From NCBI GenBank assembly GCA_016124535.1, contig WGNK01000002.1, forward strand, positions 124,001-188,000: 64,000 nucleotides of DNA, given 5' to 3'. Below are positions 34,791 to 46,436 of the stretch, piece by piece; the stretch's first letter is position 1; each line of letters starts with the position of its first letter. The DNA is from Azospirillum sp. GTDB taxonomy: Bacteria > Pseudomonadota > Alphaproteobacteria > Azospirillales > Azospirillaceae. The notes under the pieces were generated by a model. That model made no database searches, was not told the origin of the DNA, and was given only the letters and a program-made list of their open reading frames with translations. A program made the position numbers and the translations under genes.

Positions 34791-36166
34791 TGGCCGGGAT
34801 CGGCTTTGCCCTGCGCAAGCTGGCGCGCCGCGACGATCTGATCGGCGTGCTCCAGGGCTACGCCCATGCCGCGGTCATCTCGTCGGGGCCGTGGCTGTTC
34901 ACGATCCTGTCGCTGGGGACGCTCAGCATCCTGAGCCAGGACCTGACCGCGCTCGACGAACTGGTCCGGTTCCGGGTCATCGTGATCTATAATTTCGCCT
35001 TCTCGGTGGTGCTGACCGGGCCGGTGGTGCTGGTCGCCACCCGCTTCCTGGCCGATGCGATCTATTGTCGCACGGTGGCCCTGGCGCCCGGTCTGTTGCT
35101 GGCCGGACTCGGCCTGACCTATGGCATCACGCTGGCGACGGCGGTGCCGTTCTACCTGTTCGCCACCACCCTGGAGCCGCTCGAAAAGGCCGCGGCGATC
35201 ATCGATTTCGCCCTGGTCGCCGGCATCTGGACGGTCTCGATCTTCTTGAGCGCGCTCAAAGATTTCGTGGCGATCACGGTCGCCTTCGCGGTCGGCATGG
35301 TGGTGGCGCTGGGCGGCGGCGTGGCACTGGCCCCCTGGGGCACCGTCGGCATGCTGGGCGGATTCAGCCTCGGCCTCGCCCTGATCAAGTTCGGCCTGAT
35401 CGCGCGCATCCTCGCCGAATACCCCCACCAGGTCACCCGCCTCCACGCCCTGCTCGCCAGCTTCGGGCGGTTCTGGGACCTCGCCCTGATCGGCCTGGTC
35501 AGCCAGATGGCGATCTGGGTCGACAAATGGGTGATGTGGTCGGTGCCCGAACGGGAAATGGTCGCCGGCGCGATGGCGGTCTACCCCGCCTACGACAGCG
35601 CGATGTTCGTCGCCTATCTGACCATCGTGCCGGCGCTGACCATCTTCACGGTCAACGTCGAGACGCATTTTTTTGAAAATTACCAGAAATTTTATAAAGA
35701 TATCCAAGGCCATGCCAACTACGACGGCATCATCTCCAATCACCGCCAGATCATCCGGGCGGTACTCGACAGCATCCGCCGCTTGATCATCCTGCAGGGG
35801 GCGATCTCGGCCTCGTGCATTTTTCTCGCTCCGCAGATTATCGGCCTGTTTCGGCTAAACTACCTACAGGTCGGCATGTTTCGCTTTGGCGTGCTGGGGG
35901 CCTTTTTCCATACCTTGTTTCTCTTCGCGACCGTCCTGATGGCCTATTTCGACCTGCGCCGGCGCAACCTGTTCCTGCAGTTGGTGTTCCTCGCGCTCAA
36001 TTTCGGCGCCACCAGCCTGTTCGCTGCGCTGGGCTTTCCCTGGTACGGTTATGGCTATTTTCTGGCCTCCCTGGTCGCCTTCAGCGTCGCCTATCTGGTG
36101 GCGGCTGACGCGCTCGCCCGCCTGCCCTATCTCGCCTTTATCGGCAATAACCCGTCGGTCCACTGA
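34790..36166 (+). CDS. pelG: Pel exopolysaccharide export membrane protein PelG
   Basis: 458-aa inner-membrane protein with about 12 helices, related to Wzx-type flippases. Start MAGIGFALRKLARRDDLIGV is diagnostic; IWVDKWVMWSVPE and TVNVETHFFENYQKFYKDIQ follow. PelG works with PelD/E/F to move Pel across the inner membrane. A block near 35667-35706 coding for HFFENYQKFYKD uses A/T-ending codons (TTT, GAA, AAT, AAA, TAT), unlike the rest of the gene. No terminator visible before 36336. Confidence 0.93.
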   Translation: MAGIGFALRKLARRDDLIGVLQGYAHAAVISSGPWLFTILSLGTLSILSQDLTALDELVRFRVIVIYNFAFSVVLTGPVVLVATRFLADAIYCRTVALAPGLLLAGLGLTYGITLATAVPFYLFATTLEPLEKAAAIIDFALVAGIWTVSIFLSALKDFVAITVAFAVGMVVALGGGVALAPWGTVGMLGGFSLGLALIKFGLIARILAEYPHQVTRLHALLASFGRFWDLALIGLVSQMAIWVDKWVMWSVPEREMVAGAMAVYPAYDSAMFVAYLTIVPALTIFTVNVETHFFENYQKFYKDIQGHANYDGIISNHRQIIRAVLDSIRRLIILQGAISASCIFLAPQIIGLFRLNYLQVGMFRFGVLGAFFHTLFLFATVLMAYFDLRRRNLFLQLVFLALNFGATSLFAALGFPWYGYGYFLASLVAFSVAYLVAADALARLPYLAFIGNNPSVH

Positions 36167-36335
36167 TCGGTCCCTGATCGGCCCCTGATCGGCCCCGACC
36201 GACCGCCGACAGCCCGTGGCTTTCGCGCCAGCTTTGCTGCATTTGCGACATGACTGTCGGATAGCCCTCGGCCAATCCCGCTGCCGGAGCGCTGCCTGGG
36301 GCAATATCCGCTTGGAATTCGGCATCTTTCGTCAC

Positions 36336-36351
36336 TGGCGCGGTTTTTGCT
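36336..36351 (+). promoter_or_regulatory. Sigma-54 promoter of the ferredoxin-ferritin gene
   Basis: TGGCGCGGTTTTTGCT matches TGGCAC-N5-TTGCA with one change in each half and the correct 10-nt GG-GC spacing. It lies 35-50 bp upstream of the ATG. No TGT-N10-ACA box was found in 36167-36335. Confidence 0.8.
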
Positions 36352-36385
36352 CTCGGGGCTGGCATCTGCCGCCAGGAGGAGAACA

Positions 36386-37282
36386 ATGGCCAACGTTACC
36401 TTTACATCCCCAGTCATGGCAAAGGACGTCACCGTCTACGCCATCGCCGGGCATCGCGGAACCGTGCTTTCGGTCGCCAAGGCTCACAAGATTCCGATCC
36501 CGTTCGATTGCGGCGATGGCGAATGCGGGTCGTGCCTGATCGAAGTCAAGCATATCTCCAAGACCATAAAATACGGCATCGGCCTGACCGAGAAGGAAAA
36601 GGAGCTTCTGCGCCAGATCGGCAAGATCACACCGGAAGAGATTTACGATACCGAGACCAATGACAAGCCACCGCGCTACCGGCTGGCCTGCCAGTGCTTC
36701 GTCCGCGACGAGGACATCCTGGTCTATTTCGAGGGCGACCAAACCTTGCCCAAGAAGCGGCCCCATCTGTCGATCGCGTCGCGCATCTACAAGGGTGGCC
36801 AAGAGATCACGACCGTCGACCAGTTCCTCGGCTACGCCATGCAGGTCGAGTTGGAGGCCGCCGGCCATTTCGAGAAGCTGGCCGCCGCCATGAAGGAGGT
36901 TGGCAACACCGAGGTCGGCGAGTTGTTCGGCCAGCTTGCCGGCTATTCGCGCTTGCACTACGAGGAAGCGAAGTCGCGGGCATCCTCGACCGAGGCCGAG
37001 AAGTTCACCCCCGGCGACCATGTCTGGCCCGACCTGGAAACCCCGGAGCGTACCGCGTTATGGGCCGGCGATCCCAACTTGTCGCGGCTGGATGCACTCA
37101 AGGCCGCTCTCCAGGGCGAAAAGATGGGTTTCGAGTTCTACTACACCATCGCCGGTAGCACGACCAACCCGGACATCAAGACGATGGCCAACGAATTCGT
37201 CAAGGAAGAAGCCGAACACGTCGAAATCCTGGAACGCTGGATCGCCCGCGAGGAGGCCCAGCAAAACAGCGCCGCCGCCTGA
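36386..37282 (+). CDS. 2Fe-2S ferredoxin fused to a ferritin-like (rubrerythrin-type) domain
   Basis: 298 aa. Residues 1-120 are a plant-type ferredoxin ([14 protein letters not shown] with Cys42, 47, 50; ACQC with Cys102/104 as fourth ligand). Residues about 140-290 are a four-helix bundle with carboxylate/histidine pairs: [41 protein letters not shown] and [10 protein letters not shown] (the last with a full ExxH at 275-278). A diiron site fed by a fused 2Fe-2S domain suggests peroxide or O2 reduction. GGAGGAG lies just upstream of ATG 36386, and a sigma-54 promoter precedes it, so it is probably expressed under nitrogen fixation. Confidence 0.85.
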   Translation: MANVTFTSPVMAKDVTVYAIAGHRGTVLSVAKAHKIPIPFDCGDGECGSCLIEVKHISKTIKYGIGLTEKEKELLRQIGKITPEEIYDTETNDKPPRYRLACQCFVRDEDILVYFEGDQTLPKKRPHLSIASRIYKGGQEITTVDQFLGYAMQVELEAAGHFEKLAAAMKEVGNTEVGELFGQLAGYSRLHYEEAKSRASSTEAEKFTPGDHVWPDLETPERTALWAGDPNLSRLDALKAALQGEKMGFEFYYTIAGSTTNPDIKTMANEFVKEEAEHVEILERWIAREEAQQNSAAA

Positions 37283-37369
37283 TCCGGGCGACCCGGCCGA
37301 TTGGCCTGTCGGTTCGTCAGGCCCTTCTCCCCGGTCAGGGGAAAAGGGCCGGGAATCCACCCACAGCCC

Positions 37370-37405
37370 AGCCCCTCTCCCGCACCGGGAGAGGGGCTTT
37401 TTTTT
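37370..37405 (+). terminator. Rho-independent terminator
   Basis: 12-bp stem AGCCCCTCTCCC/GGGAGAGGGGCT, loop GCACC, and eight T including the last stem base. Ends the ferredoxin-ferritin transcript. Another hairpin (GCCCTT...AAGGGC, 37321-37349) precedes it, and the CCCCTCTCCC stem recurs at 58431-58454, so this is a REP-like element used as a terminator. Confidence 0.88.
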
Positions 37406-37547
37406 AATTCGAGGAAGCCAATATCCGCAGGGGCTCTGGCGTTTGCGTACCGGGCCAAATCGCGCTACACCTGCCGACAAAATCGATCCCCGCGGCGATC
37501 CCGCTGCCCGGACCCCCGCCGCCGCCAGGTACCATCGGAGGTTTCCC

Positions 37548-40256
<2,709 letters not shown>

Positions 40257-40269
40257 GCGCAGCCGGATC

Positions 40270-40294
40270 GGAGGGGGCGCAAGCCGCCCCCTCC
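40270..40294 (+). terminator. Hairpin downstream of acnA
   Basis: 10-bp GC stem GGAGGGGGCG/CGCCCCCTCC with loop CAAGC, 14 nt after the acnA stop. No T-run follows, so it may stabilise the 3' end or act with Rho. Confidence 0.55.
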
Positions 40295-40815
40295 GTCGCT
40301 TGACCACCGCAGCCGCCCCGGCCACGACGAATCGGGCGGACGGGCGGTGCGGATTGCCCCCGCCGGCCACCGATCCGCGGCAGCCGGGGTGCTGCCTGAG
40401 GGTTTGCGGCGACGCCGGTGGCGCCCCGGCCGGGTCCGGGCCGGTCAATTTCAGCATAAAGTCTGCCCGCGGCAGCGCCTTTCTTTGCCTTGAACCGACC
40501 AAAGTCGGTCTATATCCTGATTTTCCGGGTCGGCCTTTGCAACAGGTTGATGCTGCACTGCGGAATCAAGGGTTGACTCGGACGCTGTCGGGTACCACTA
40601 TTGGTCCATGCTTCAAATGGCTAGGCGGTGAACTTGACACCCGGCGGATCTTCCGTCGGCTGGCTGCGCATCGTCATGGGCCATGGTGGTTCAGCAGACT
40701 TCCGGTCGTTTCGGGGGCGCCTCAGGGGGCTCCGGTCGGGACGCCCGCCGAACCACCCGCCCCGGCTCCAACCCGCCGGCCTGCGCCAGCCGGCCACAAC
40801 CTAGAGGGTCTTTGC
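40295..40815. other. Intergenic region between acnA and the DJ-1-like gene
   Basis: No gene supported; a frame from 40300 joins the DJ-1-like gene but has no recognisable protein sequence. TTGACT (40573-40578), 17 nt, CACTAT (40596-40601) is a weak sigma-70-like candidate for the downstream gene. Local GC falls around 40490-40640, as expected for a promoter region. Confidence 0.4.
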
Positions 40816-41382
40816 ATGATGGATCAACCGCTCGCGGGTATCACCATTGCTTTCATGGTCGCCAACGGCTTCGAAGAGACTGAGATGACCGAGCCCCAGC
40901 GGGCGCTGCTCAAGGTTGGGGCGACGGTCAGGACGATCTCGCCGGAGCAAGGCCTCGTCAACGGCTGGCACGGTCAGGGCTGGGGCCATTTCTTCCCGGT
41001 CGACAAGCAGGTCAATGCGGTGCTCGGCGCCGATTTCGACATGCTGGTCCTGCCCGGCGGCGAGCGCAGCACGGTCAAGCTGACCGCCAACCCCCATGTC
41101 CGTCGGATCGTCGGCCACTTCCTCGATGCCGGCAAGCCGATCGGGGCGATCAACGACGGCGTCGGCGTGCTGGCGATCGCACCCAAGCTGAAGGGCCGCA
41201 AGCTGGCCGCCCCGGAAGCCCTGGTCGAAGCGTTGAAGGCAGCCGGAGCCACCTGCACCGACCAGCAGGTCACGGTCGACGGCAGCTTGATCACCGCCTC
41301 GACCATGGACGCGCTGGCCGGCTTTACCGACGAAGTGGTCAAGGTGTTCTGCGCCGGCGCCCAGATGCGCAAGGCCGCCTGA
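40816..41382 (+). CDS. DJ-1/PfpI superfamily protein lacking the nucleophile cysteine
   Basis: 188-aa class I glutamine-amidotransferase-like fold. IAFMVANGFEETEMTEPQRA has the conserved glutamate, and DMLVLPGGE the family loop. At the nucleophile elbow, where PfpI/DJ-1 proteins have A-I-C-H-G, this reads AINDGVGVLAI: cysteine is asparagine and histidine is aspartate. Protease, glyoxalase or deglycase activity of the usual kind is therefore unlikely. ATG 40816 follows GAGGG by 7 nt. Possibly a binding or chaperone-like protein. Confidence 0.82.
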   Translation: MMDQPLAGITIAFMVANGFEETEMTEPQRALLKVGATVRTISPEQGLVNGWHGQGWGHFFPVDKQVNAVLGADFDMLVLPGGERSTVKLTANPHVRRIVGHFLDAGKPIGAINDGVGVLAIAPKLKGRKLAAPEALVEALKAAGATCTDQQVTVDGSLITASTMDALAGFTDEVVKVFCAGAQMRKAA

Positions 41383-41491
41383 CAAACCCTTCCTGATCGA
41401 CCTTCCGGGCTTCGGCGGTTGCGCCGAGGCCCGGCCGACGGCATGATCGGCGGGGCGGAATGTCCCGCCGCCAGTTTGTTTGTGCCCTGAC

Positions 41492-42277
41492 ATGTCGGGC
41501 TCCGTCGCGGCTCTCGCCGCCCAGATCATCGGGCGGATCGCTCAGATCGCGCTTGATTTGGTGCTGCCGCCGCGCTGTTTGTGGTGCGGCCAGGCGGTCG
41601 GGCGTCAGGGCGGCATTTGTCCGCTCTGCTGGTCGCGGCTGTCCTTCATCGGATCGCCTTGCTGCGATTGCTGCGGTCTGCCGTTTCCCCATGACCTCGC
41701 TGACGATGCCGACGGGACGGTTTTCGATGGCCTGCTCTGCGGCGCCTGCACAAAACAGCGGCCACCCTACCATCGGGCGCGGGCGGTGCTGGTCTATGAC
41801 GACGCCAGCCGGCCGCTGGTGCTCGGTCTGAAGCATGGCGACCGCACCTATTCCGCCGGGACCTTCGGTGCCTGGCTGGCCCGCGCCGGCGCAGAGCTGC
41901 TCGTCGGCGCCGATTTTCTGGTGCCGGTGCCGCTCCACCGCTGGCGTCTGTTCCGCCGCCGCTACAACCAGTCGGCGTTGCTCGCGATCGCCGCCGGGGA
42001 GAAGGCCGGCGTCACGGTCGAAGCCGACCTGCTGGTGCGCAGCCGCGCCACCCGCTCCCAGGGCGGGCTGGATCGCAGCGGGCGCCATCGCAATGTTCGC
42101 GGCGCCTTCCGGCTGCGCCGCGGTGCCGCACCACTGATTAAGGGCGCCCATCTGGTGGTCATCGACGATGTCCTGACCACCGGCGCGACCGTCGAAGAAT
42201 GCGCGCGCCTGCTGCTGGCGGCGGGTGCCGGCCGGGTCGATGTTCTGACCCTGGCCCGGGTGGTCCGCGGCTTGTAG
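41492..42277 (+). CDS. ComF family protein (phosphoribosyltransferase-like)
   Basis: 261 aa. N-terminal zinc-finger-like region CLWCGQAV with CPLCW and CCDCCGLPF, then LKHGDRTYSAGTFG, VPVPLHRWRLFRRRYNQS, and the PRPP-binding loop VVIDDVLTTGATVEE. ComF proteins help single-stranded DNA uptake in transformation and appear in many non-competent bacteria. ATG 41492 or GTG 41480 are possible starts; neither has a clear Shine-Dalgarno. First of a ComF-GrxC-nitrilase string. Confidence 0.9.
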   Translation: MSGSVAALAAQIIGRIAQIALDLVLPPRCLWCGQAVGRQGGICPLCWSRLSFIGSPCCDCCGLPFPHDLADDADGTVFDGLLCGACTKQRPPYHRARAVLVYDDASRPLVLGLKHGDRTYSAGTFGAWLARAGAELLVGADFLVPVPLHRWRLFRRRYNQSALLAIAAGEKAGVTVEADLLVRSRATRSQGGLDRSGRHRNVRGAFRLRRGAAPLIKGAHLVVIDDVLTTGATVEECARLLLAAGAGRVDVLTLARVVRGL

Positions 42278-42435
42278 CGCCGGCAAAGCTGTCGCCCGGG
42301 GTGACCAGACTTGCGGCGGGCGCGGGCGTGGCCGGGAACCGCCGCCCTTGTCATCCCCGCGTCGGTACAGACATTATCGGAGGCGCGGCACCGATCGCCG
42401 CTCATCCGCCGCCCCTCCCCGGAGCCCACCTGCCC

Positions 42436-42696
42436 ATGGCCGAAGTCGTCGTCTATTCCAGCCCGTTCTGTCCTTATTGCGTGCGCGCCAAGCGCCTGCT
42501 CACCAACAAGGGCGTCAGTTTCGAAGATATCGATATCATGTCCTTCCCGGCCCGCCGCGACGAAATGGTCGCCCGCGCCGAAGGCCGGACCACGGTGCCG
42601 CAGATCCTGATTGACGGCCGGCCGGTCGGCGGCTGCGACGAATTGCACGCGCTCGACCGCGCCGGCAAGCTTGACGCCCTGCTGGGGATCGGGTGA
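42436..42696 (+). CDS. grxC: Glutaredoxin 3
   Basis: 86-aa thiol oxidoreductase with active-site CPYC (residues 12-15) in VVYSSPFCPYCVRAKRLL, TTVPQILIDGRPVGGCDEL for glutathione binding. The stop overlaps the ATG of the nitrilase gene (TGATG), a common alphaproteobacterial arrangement. Confidence 0.95.
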   Translation: MAEVVVYSSPFCPYCVRAKRLLTNKGVSFEDIDIMSFPARRDEMVARAEGRTTVPQILIDGRPVGGCDELHALDRAGKLDALLGIG

Positions 42697-43520
42697 TGGC
42701 AACCCGACTGACCGCGGCCTGCGTCCAGGTCAATGCCGGCCCGGAGATCGCCGCCAATCTGGAGGCCGCCGGCGTGCTGGTCCGGCGCGCCCGCGACGCC
42801 GGCGCCGAGTTGATCGCGATGCCCGAGAACGTCTCGATGGTGGTCCAGGGGCGCGATAAGATTCTGGCGCGGGTGCGGCCCGAGACCGAGCATCCCGGCC
42901 TGCCGTTCTTCCGGGCGCTCGCGGAGGAAACCGGCGCCTGGCTGCTGGTCGGCTCGCTCGGCATCCGGCTCGACGGCGACCAGGTTGCCAATCGCAGCTT
43001 CCTGATCGACGCCGGGGGAACCATTGTCGCCCGCTACGACAAGATTCACATGTTCGACGTGGATCTGGCGGGCGGCGAATCCTATCGGGAATCGCGCACC
43101 TTCCGACCCGGCGAGCGGGCGGTGGTGGCGCCCTCGCCTTGGGGCGGGATCGGCATGACCATCTGCTACGATCTCCGTTTCGGCTACCTGCACCGCGCCC
43201 TGGCCCAGGCAGGCGCCGCGATCCTGACCGTGCCGGCCGCGTTCACCGTGCCAACCGGCCGGGCCCACTGGCATGTCCTGCTGCGCGCCCGCGCGATCGA
43301 GACCGGGTGCTTCGTCATCGCCCCGGCGCAATGCGGCGAGCACGACGAAGGCCGGCGCACCTATGGCCATTCCCTGATCATCGATCCCTGGGGCGAGATT
43401 CTGGCCGACGGCGGCGATGACCCCGGTTTCGTCACCGCGGAGCTCGACCTCGACCAGGTTACCAAGGTCCGCGCGATGGTTCCGGCACTCCAGCACGACC
43501 GCCCCTTCAAAGCCCCGTGA
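42696..43520 (+). CDS. Carbon-nitrogen hydrolase (Nit1/Nit2-like)
   Basis: 274-aa nitrilase-superfamily amidase. Catalytic triad: Glu in ELIAMPENVSM, Lys in RYDKIHMFDVDL, Cys in MTICYDLRFGYL. Similar to Nit2/omega-amidase or deaminated-glutathione amidase, a metabolite-repair enzyme, which fits the glutaredoxin partner. ATG 42696 overlaps the grxC stop; a GTG at 42693 is also possible. Confidence 0.9.
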   Translation: MATRLTAACVQVNAGPEIAANLEAAGVLVRRARDAGAELIAMPENVSMVVQGRDKILARVRPETEHPGLPFFRALAEETGAWLLVGSLGIRLDGDQVANRSFLIDAGGTIVARYDKIHMFDVDLAGGESYRESRTFRPGERAVVAPSPWGGIGMTICYDLRFGYLHRALAQAGAAILTVPAAFTVPTGRAHWHVLLRARAIETGCFVIAPAQCGEHDEGRRTYGHSLIIDPWGEILADGGDDPGFVTAELDLDQVTKVRAMVPALQHDRPFKAP

Positions 43521-43593
43521 TCCGGCTTGCAGCGCGGTCCGGACGCAACAGATATCGGAGGCGCTGGAGCGGGGTCGGGGCGGTGGTGCGGGC

Positions 43594-44811
43594 ATGACGG
43601 CGGCGGTTGACCTTGAGAATGCTGAAGACGGGGCGACCGCTGGCTTCCTCGCCGCGATCACGCCGCTCGACCAGTTCTGGCCGGACTGCTGCGATCATCG
43701 CCGCTACCGCCGCGTTCCCGAGGACTGGTTCTGCGCCGTCACCGACGTGGTGTGCAGCACCGCCGCGGTCGCGGAACGCGGCTTCGCCGACGTGAATTTC
43801 ATCGCCGCCGCCGGGATCGTCGCCGCCGAAAACGCCTGCCTGCCCGAGCGGCCTCTGGTCACCGTCTTCGCCGGCGATGGCTGCGTGATCGTTTTGCCGC
43901 CCGAGCGCCGGGCGGCGGTGGCCGAGGCGCTGGTTGCGGTGCGACAGCTGGCGGCAGAAAGCTACCGGCTGGACCTGCGGGTCGGCATGGTGCCGGTCGC
44001 GGAACTGGCGCGGCGCGGCGCCGCGATCCTGGTCGCCCGGCTGCGCCACGGCCGTTCGATCCAGTGTCATCTGCGCGGCACCGGGGTGCGCATCGCCGAC
44101 CAGCTGGTCAAGCAGGAGGCCGCCTTCCGCCTGGACCAGCCGAGCCGGGATCCGCCCGACCTGTCGGGGCTGTCCTGTCGCTGGGCACCGATCCGGGCGC
44201 GCCATGGCGCCATGGTCAGCCTGCTGGTGCAGCCGACCGTCCAGGGGCTGGAGGCCGGCGACGCCGTGCTCGGCGAGGTCGGAGCGCTGCTGGACTCCGT
44301 GCTCGGCGGTGACCAGGCGCTGCACTCTCCGGTCGCCGCCGAGACCTTGCGGTTCCGCTGGCCGCCCAAGACGCTGGCCCTGGAGGCGCGGAGCCGCCCC
44401 GGCCCGCCCTGGCTCAACCGCCTGCTGGTCGGCGCCGGCACCGCGGCGATCGCGCTGTCGATCAGGCTGGGGCTTCGCCTGGGACCCTTCGAGCCGCGCC
44501 GCTACCTCCGGGAACTGATCGAGAGTACCCAGTATCGGCAGTTGCTCGACGGCCTCTGCCTGACCATCGATTGCCGCCCCGACCAGGCCGCCCAAATCGA
44601 GCGGAGCCTGGCTCTGCTGCGCCGCCAGGGACGGCTGTGCTACGGCATCCATGTCGCCGACTCCGCTCATATGACCTGCCATGTCATGAGCTTGGAGGAG
44701 CATTGCCATTTTATCGACACCACGGTCGGTGGCTATTGGCAGGCGTCGGGCCAGCTGAAGGCTCAACTCGCCGAATCGGAGGCAAAGGCCCCGGTTTCGA
44801 CGGAAAAGTGA
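43594..44811 (+). CDS. DUF3095 family protein
   Basis: 405 aa. DWFCAVTDVVCSTAAVAERG and FAGDGCVIVLPPERR resemble the metal-binding core of class III cyclases, and the C-terminus (SLALLRRQGRLCYGIHVADS, ALMTCHV-like region, HFIDTTVGGYW) matches DUF3095. A nucleotide-related or signalling role is possible but unproven. A hydrophobic patch at about 285-297 is the only potential membrane segment. Follows the nitrilase by 73 nt. Confidence 0.8.
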   Translation: MTAAVDLENAEDGATAGFLAAITPLDQFWPDCCDHRRYRRVPEDWFCAVTDVVCSTAAVAERGFADVNFIAAAGIVAAENACLPERPLVTVFAGDGCVIVLPPERRAAVAEALVAVRQLAAESYRLDLRVGMVPVAELARRGAAILVARLRHGRSIQCHLRGTGVRIADQLVKQEAAFRLDQPSRDPPDLSGLSCRWAPIRARHGAMVSLLVQPTVQGLEAGDAVLGEVGALLDSVLGGDQALHSPVAAETLRFRWPPKTLALEARSRPGPPWLNRLLVGAGTAAIALSIRLGLRLGPFEPRRYLRELIESTQYRQLLDGLCLTIDCRPDQAAQIERSLALLRRQGRLCYGIHVADSAHMTCHVMSLEEHCHFIDTTVGGYWQASGQLKAQLAESEAKAPVSTEK

Positions 44812-45022
44812 CACCGGGCCGCCACAGGTATCAACTTTAAAACAAGATAGGCGGTGCAGTTGCGAGGCCGCTGCACCATATGACGATGGCGACCAGTTGA
44901 CGGCCGCTTGCAGAGGCGCTATGCCCGCGCCCCGGCAGCCCGGCGTGTATCCTGAAGGTCGGACGGCTGCGCTCGCGACCAGTTTCCCCTACCGTCCATT
45001 CCAGCCTTTGATGAGGACCCCA

Positions 45023-45244
45023 ATGACCAGATTCGCAAAGACGCTCGTTTTGGTTGCATTTATGTCGGCCGGCGCGCTCAGCCTCGGCGCCTGCAGCACC
45101 ACCGACCAGGTGGCCCGTGACCAGGCCGCGGCCGCGATGGCGACTGCCCAGCGTGCCGAAGCGACGGCGAACGCCGCTCAGTCGACCGCCAACGCCACGG
45201 CCGAGAAGGTCGAGCGGATGTTCCAGCGCGGCCTGCGCAAGTAG
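45023..45244 (+). CDS. Alanine-zipper outer-membrane lipoprotein (Lpp/OprI-like)
   Basis: 73-aa lipoprotein. Signal peptide ends in the lipobox LGAC (cysteine at residue 24). The mature part is one long helix of Ala/Thr/Gln heptads (DQAAAAMATAQRAEATANAA), as in PF11839 alanine-zipper proteins. ATG 45023 is chosen as AGGA lies 5 nt upstream; another in-frame ATG is at 45011. A GC hairpin (ACGGCGCG/CGCGCCGT, 45247-45268) follows. Probably abundant and structural. Confidence 0.88.
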   Translation: MTRFAKTLVLVAFMSAGALSLGACSTTDQVARDQAAAAMATAQRAEATANAAQSTANATAEKVERMFQRGLRK

Positions 45245-45309
45245 TTACGGCGCGTCAGCGCGCGCCGTTCTCGGGTGCGGTTGGCCGGGATTCCGGCGGG
45301 GATAGTCGA

Positions 45310-46203
45310 CTACCGGGTAATCCGGATCGGGTATCCTCGCCGCTCCAGGCTGGCTTGAAGAATCGCCCCGAAATCGAGCCGGGACGCCTGGTCACCGGCC
45401 GCTGTACTGGCCATGCCGATCAGCCCCTCGGCGAGTTCGGGCACCAGTTTCTGTTCCTCTTCGAGCTGATCCACCTGATTTTTCGACGGGTGGACTTCAA
45501 GATAAAGCTCGCCATCGACCCAGCCCAATTTGACCGGCTGATCGACCACGGTGAGTGCGGTGCCGACCGGCACAATATTGTAGAGGTGCTCGATATCCTC
45601 CGGGTAGAGCCGGATGCAGCCATGGGTGACCCGGCGCCCGACCGCAAACGGCTTGTCGGTGCCATGGACGCGCACCAAAGGCCAGCCCAGATAGAACGCA
45701 TGTGCGCCCATCGGGTTATCCGGGCCGGGCGGCACCACCGCCGGGAGCTCCGGCTTTTCCGCGCGGATCGAGGGCGGCGGGTACCAGGTCGGATTGGCGA
45801 CCTTGCGCATGATCTTGGTGGTGCCGAGCGGCGTCAGCTTGCCCTCCTGGCCGATGCCGATCGGGTGGGTCTCGGGCTCGGCCTCAGGCTGGGGGAAATA
45901 GTACAGCCGCATCTCGGTCAGATTGATCACCACGCCCCGGTGCGGCGCATCGGGCAGCAGGTGCGCCGTCGGCAAGATCAGTTCCTTGCCGGCACCGGGC
46001 AGCCAGGGGTCGATTTCCGGATTGGCGGCGACCAGTTCGACGAAGCCCAGATCGAAATGCCGGGCGATATCGAGCAGCGTGTCCTCATAGACGGTGACGT
46101 AGCTCGTCATCTCGCCGATCATCGGCCCGACCGCCGCGGCCGGTTTGGCGGTCCAGGCGACCGCAGCAGCGATTGCCGGCAACAGTTTCAATAGCTTGAA
46201 CAT
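45310..46203 (-). CDS. L,D-transpeptidase (ErfK/YbiS/YkuD type) with LysM-like domain
   Basis: 297-aa periplasmic enzyme. Signal peptide about 24 residues. LysM-like domain at 34-80 (SYVTVYEDTLLDIARHFDLG). YkuD catalytic domain with HGTDKPFAVGRRVTHGCIRL: His180 and Cys196; the usual serine before HGC is threonine. It forms 3-3 crosslinks or anchors Lpp-type lipoproteins to peptidoglycan; the alanine-zipper lipoprotein convergent at 45244 is a possible substrate, though its C-terminal lysine alone is not proof. Confidence 0.92.
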   Translation of the reverse strand: MFKLLKLLPAIAAAVAWTAKPAAAVGPMIGEMTSYVTVYEDTLLDIARHFDLGFVELVAANPEIDPWLPGAGKELILPTAHLLPDAPHRGVVINLTEMRLYYFPQPEAEPETHPIGIGQEGKLTPLGTTKIMRKVANPTWYPPPSIRAEKPELPAVVPPGPDNPMGAHAFYLGWPLVRVHGTDKPFAVGRRVTHGCIRLYPEDIEHLYNIVPVGTALTVVDQPVKLGWVDGELYLEVHPSKNQVDQLEEEQKLVPELAEGLIGMASTAAGDQASRLDFGAILQASLERRGYPIRITR

Positions 46204-46436
46204 AGGCGAATACGTCGCTCCGAGAGGGCATCGGGCCGCTTGGCCTCGTCGCCACCCTAACCCAGGGTGCGGCCTGCTGTCGCGGTGATTCCATCGGCGG
46301 CCCGGCCCGGGGGCGATGGACCCCGTCATGATGCGGCATAAATATTGCTAGATTATGGCAGCACTCGAGCACGCCGGCAGGCACGGGCACTCGGGAGCAC
46401 CTGTTGACGATGCTGACGTGCCGGAGACCCCGCTCA

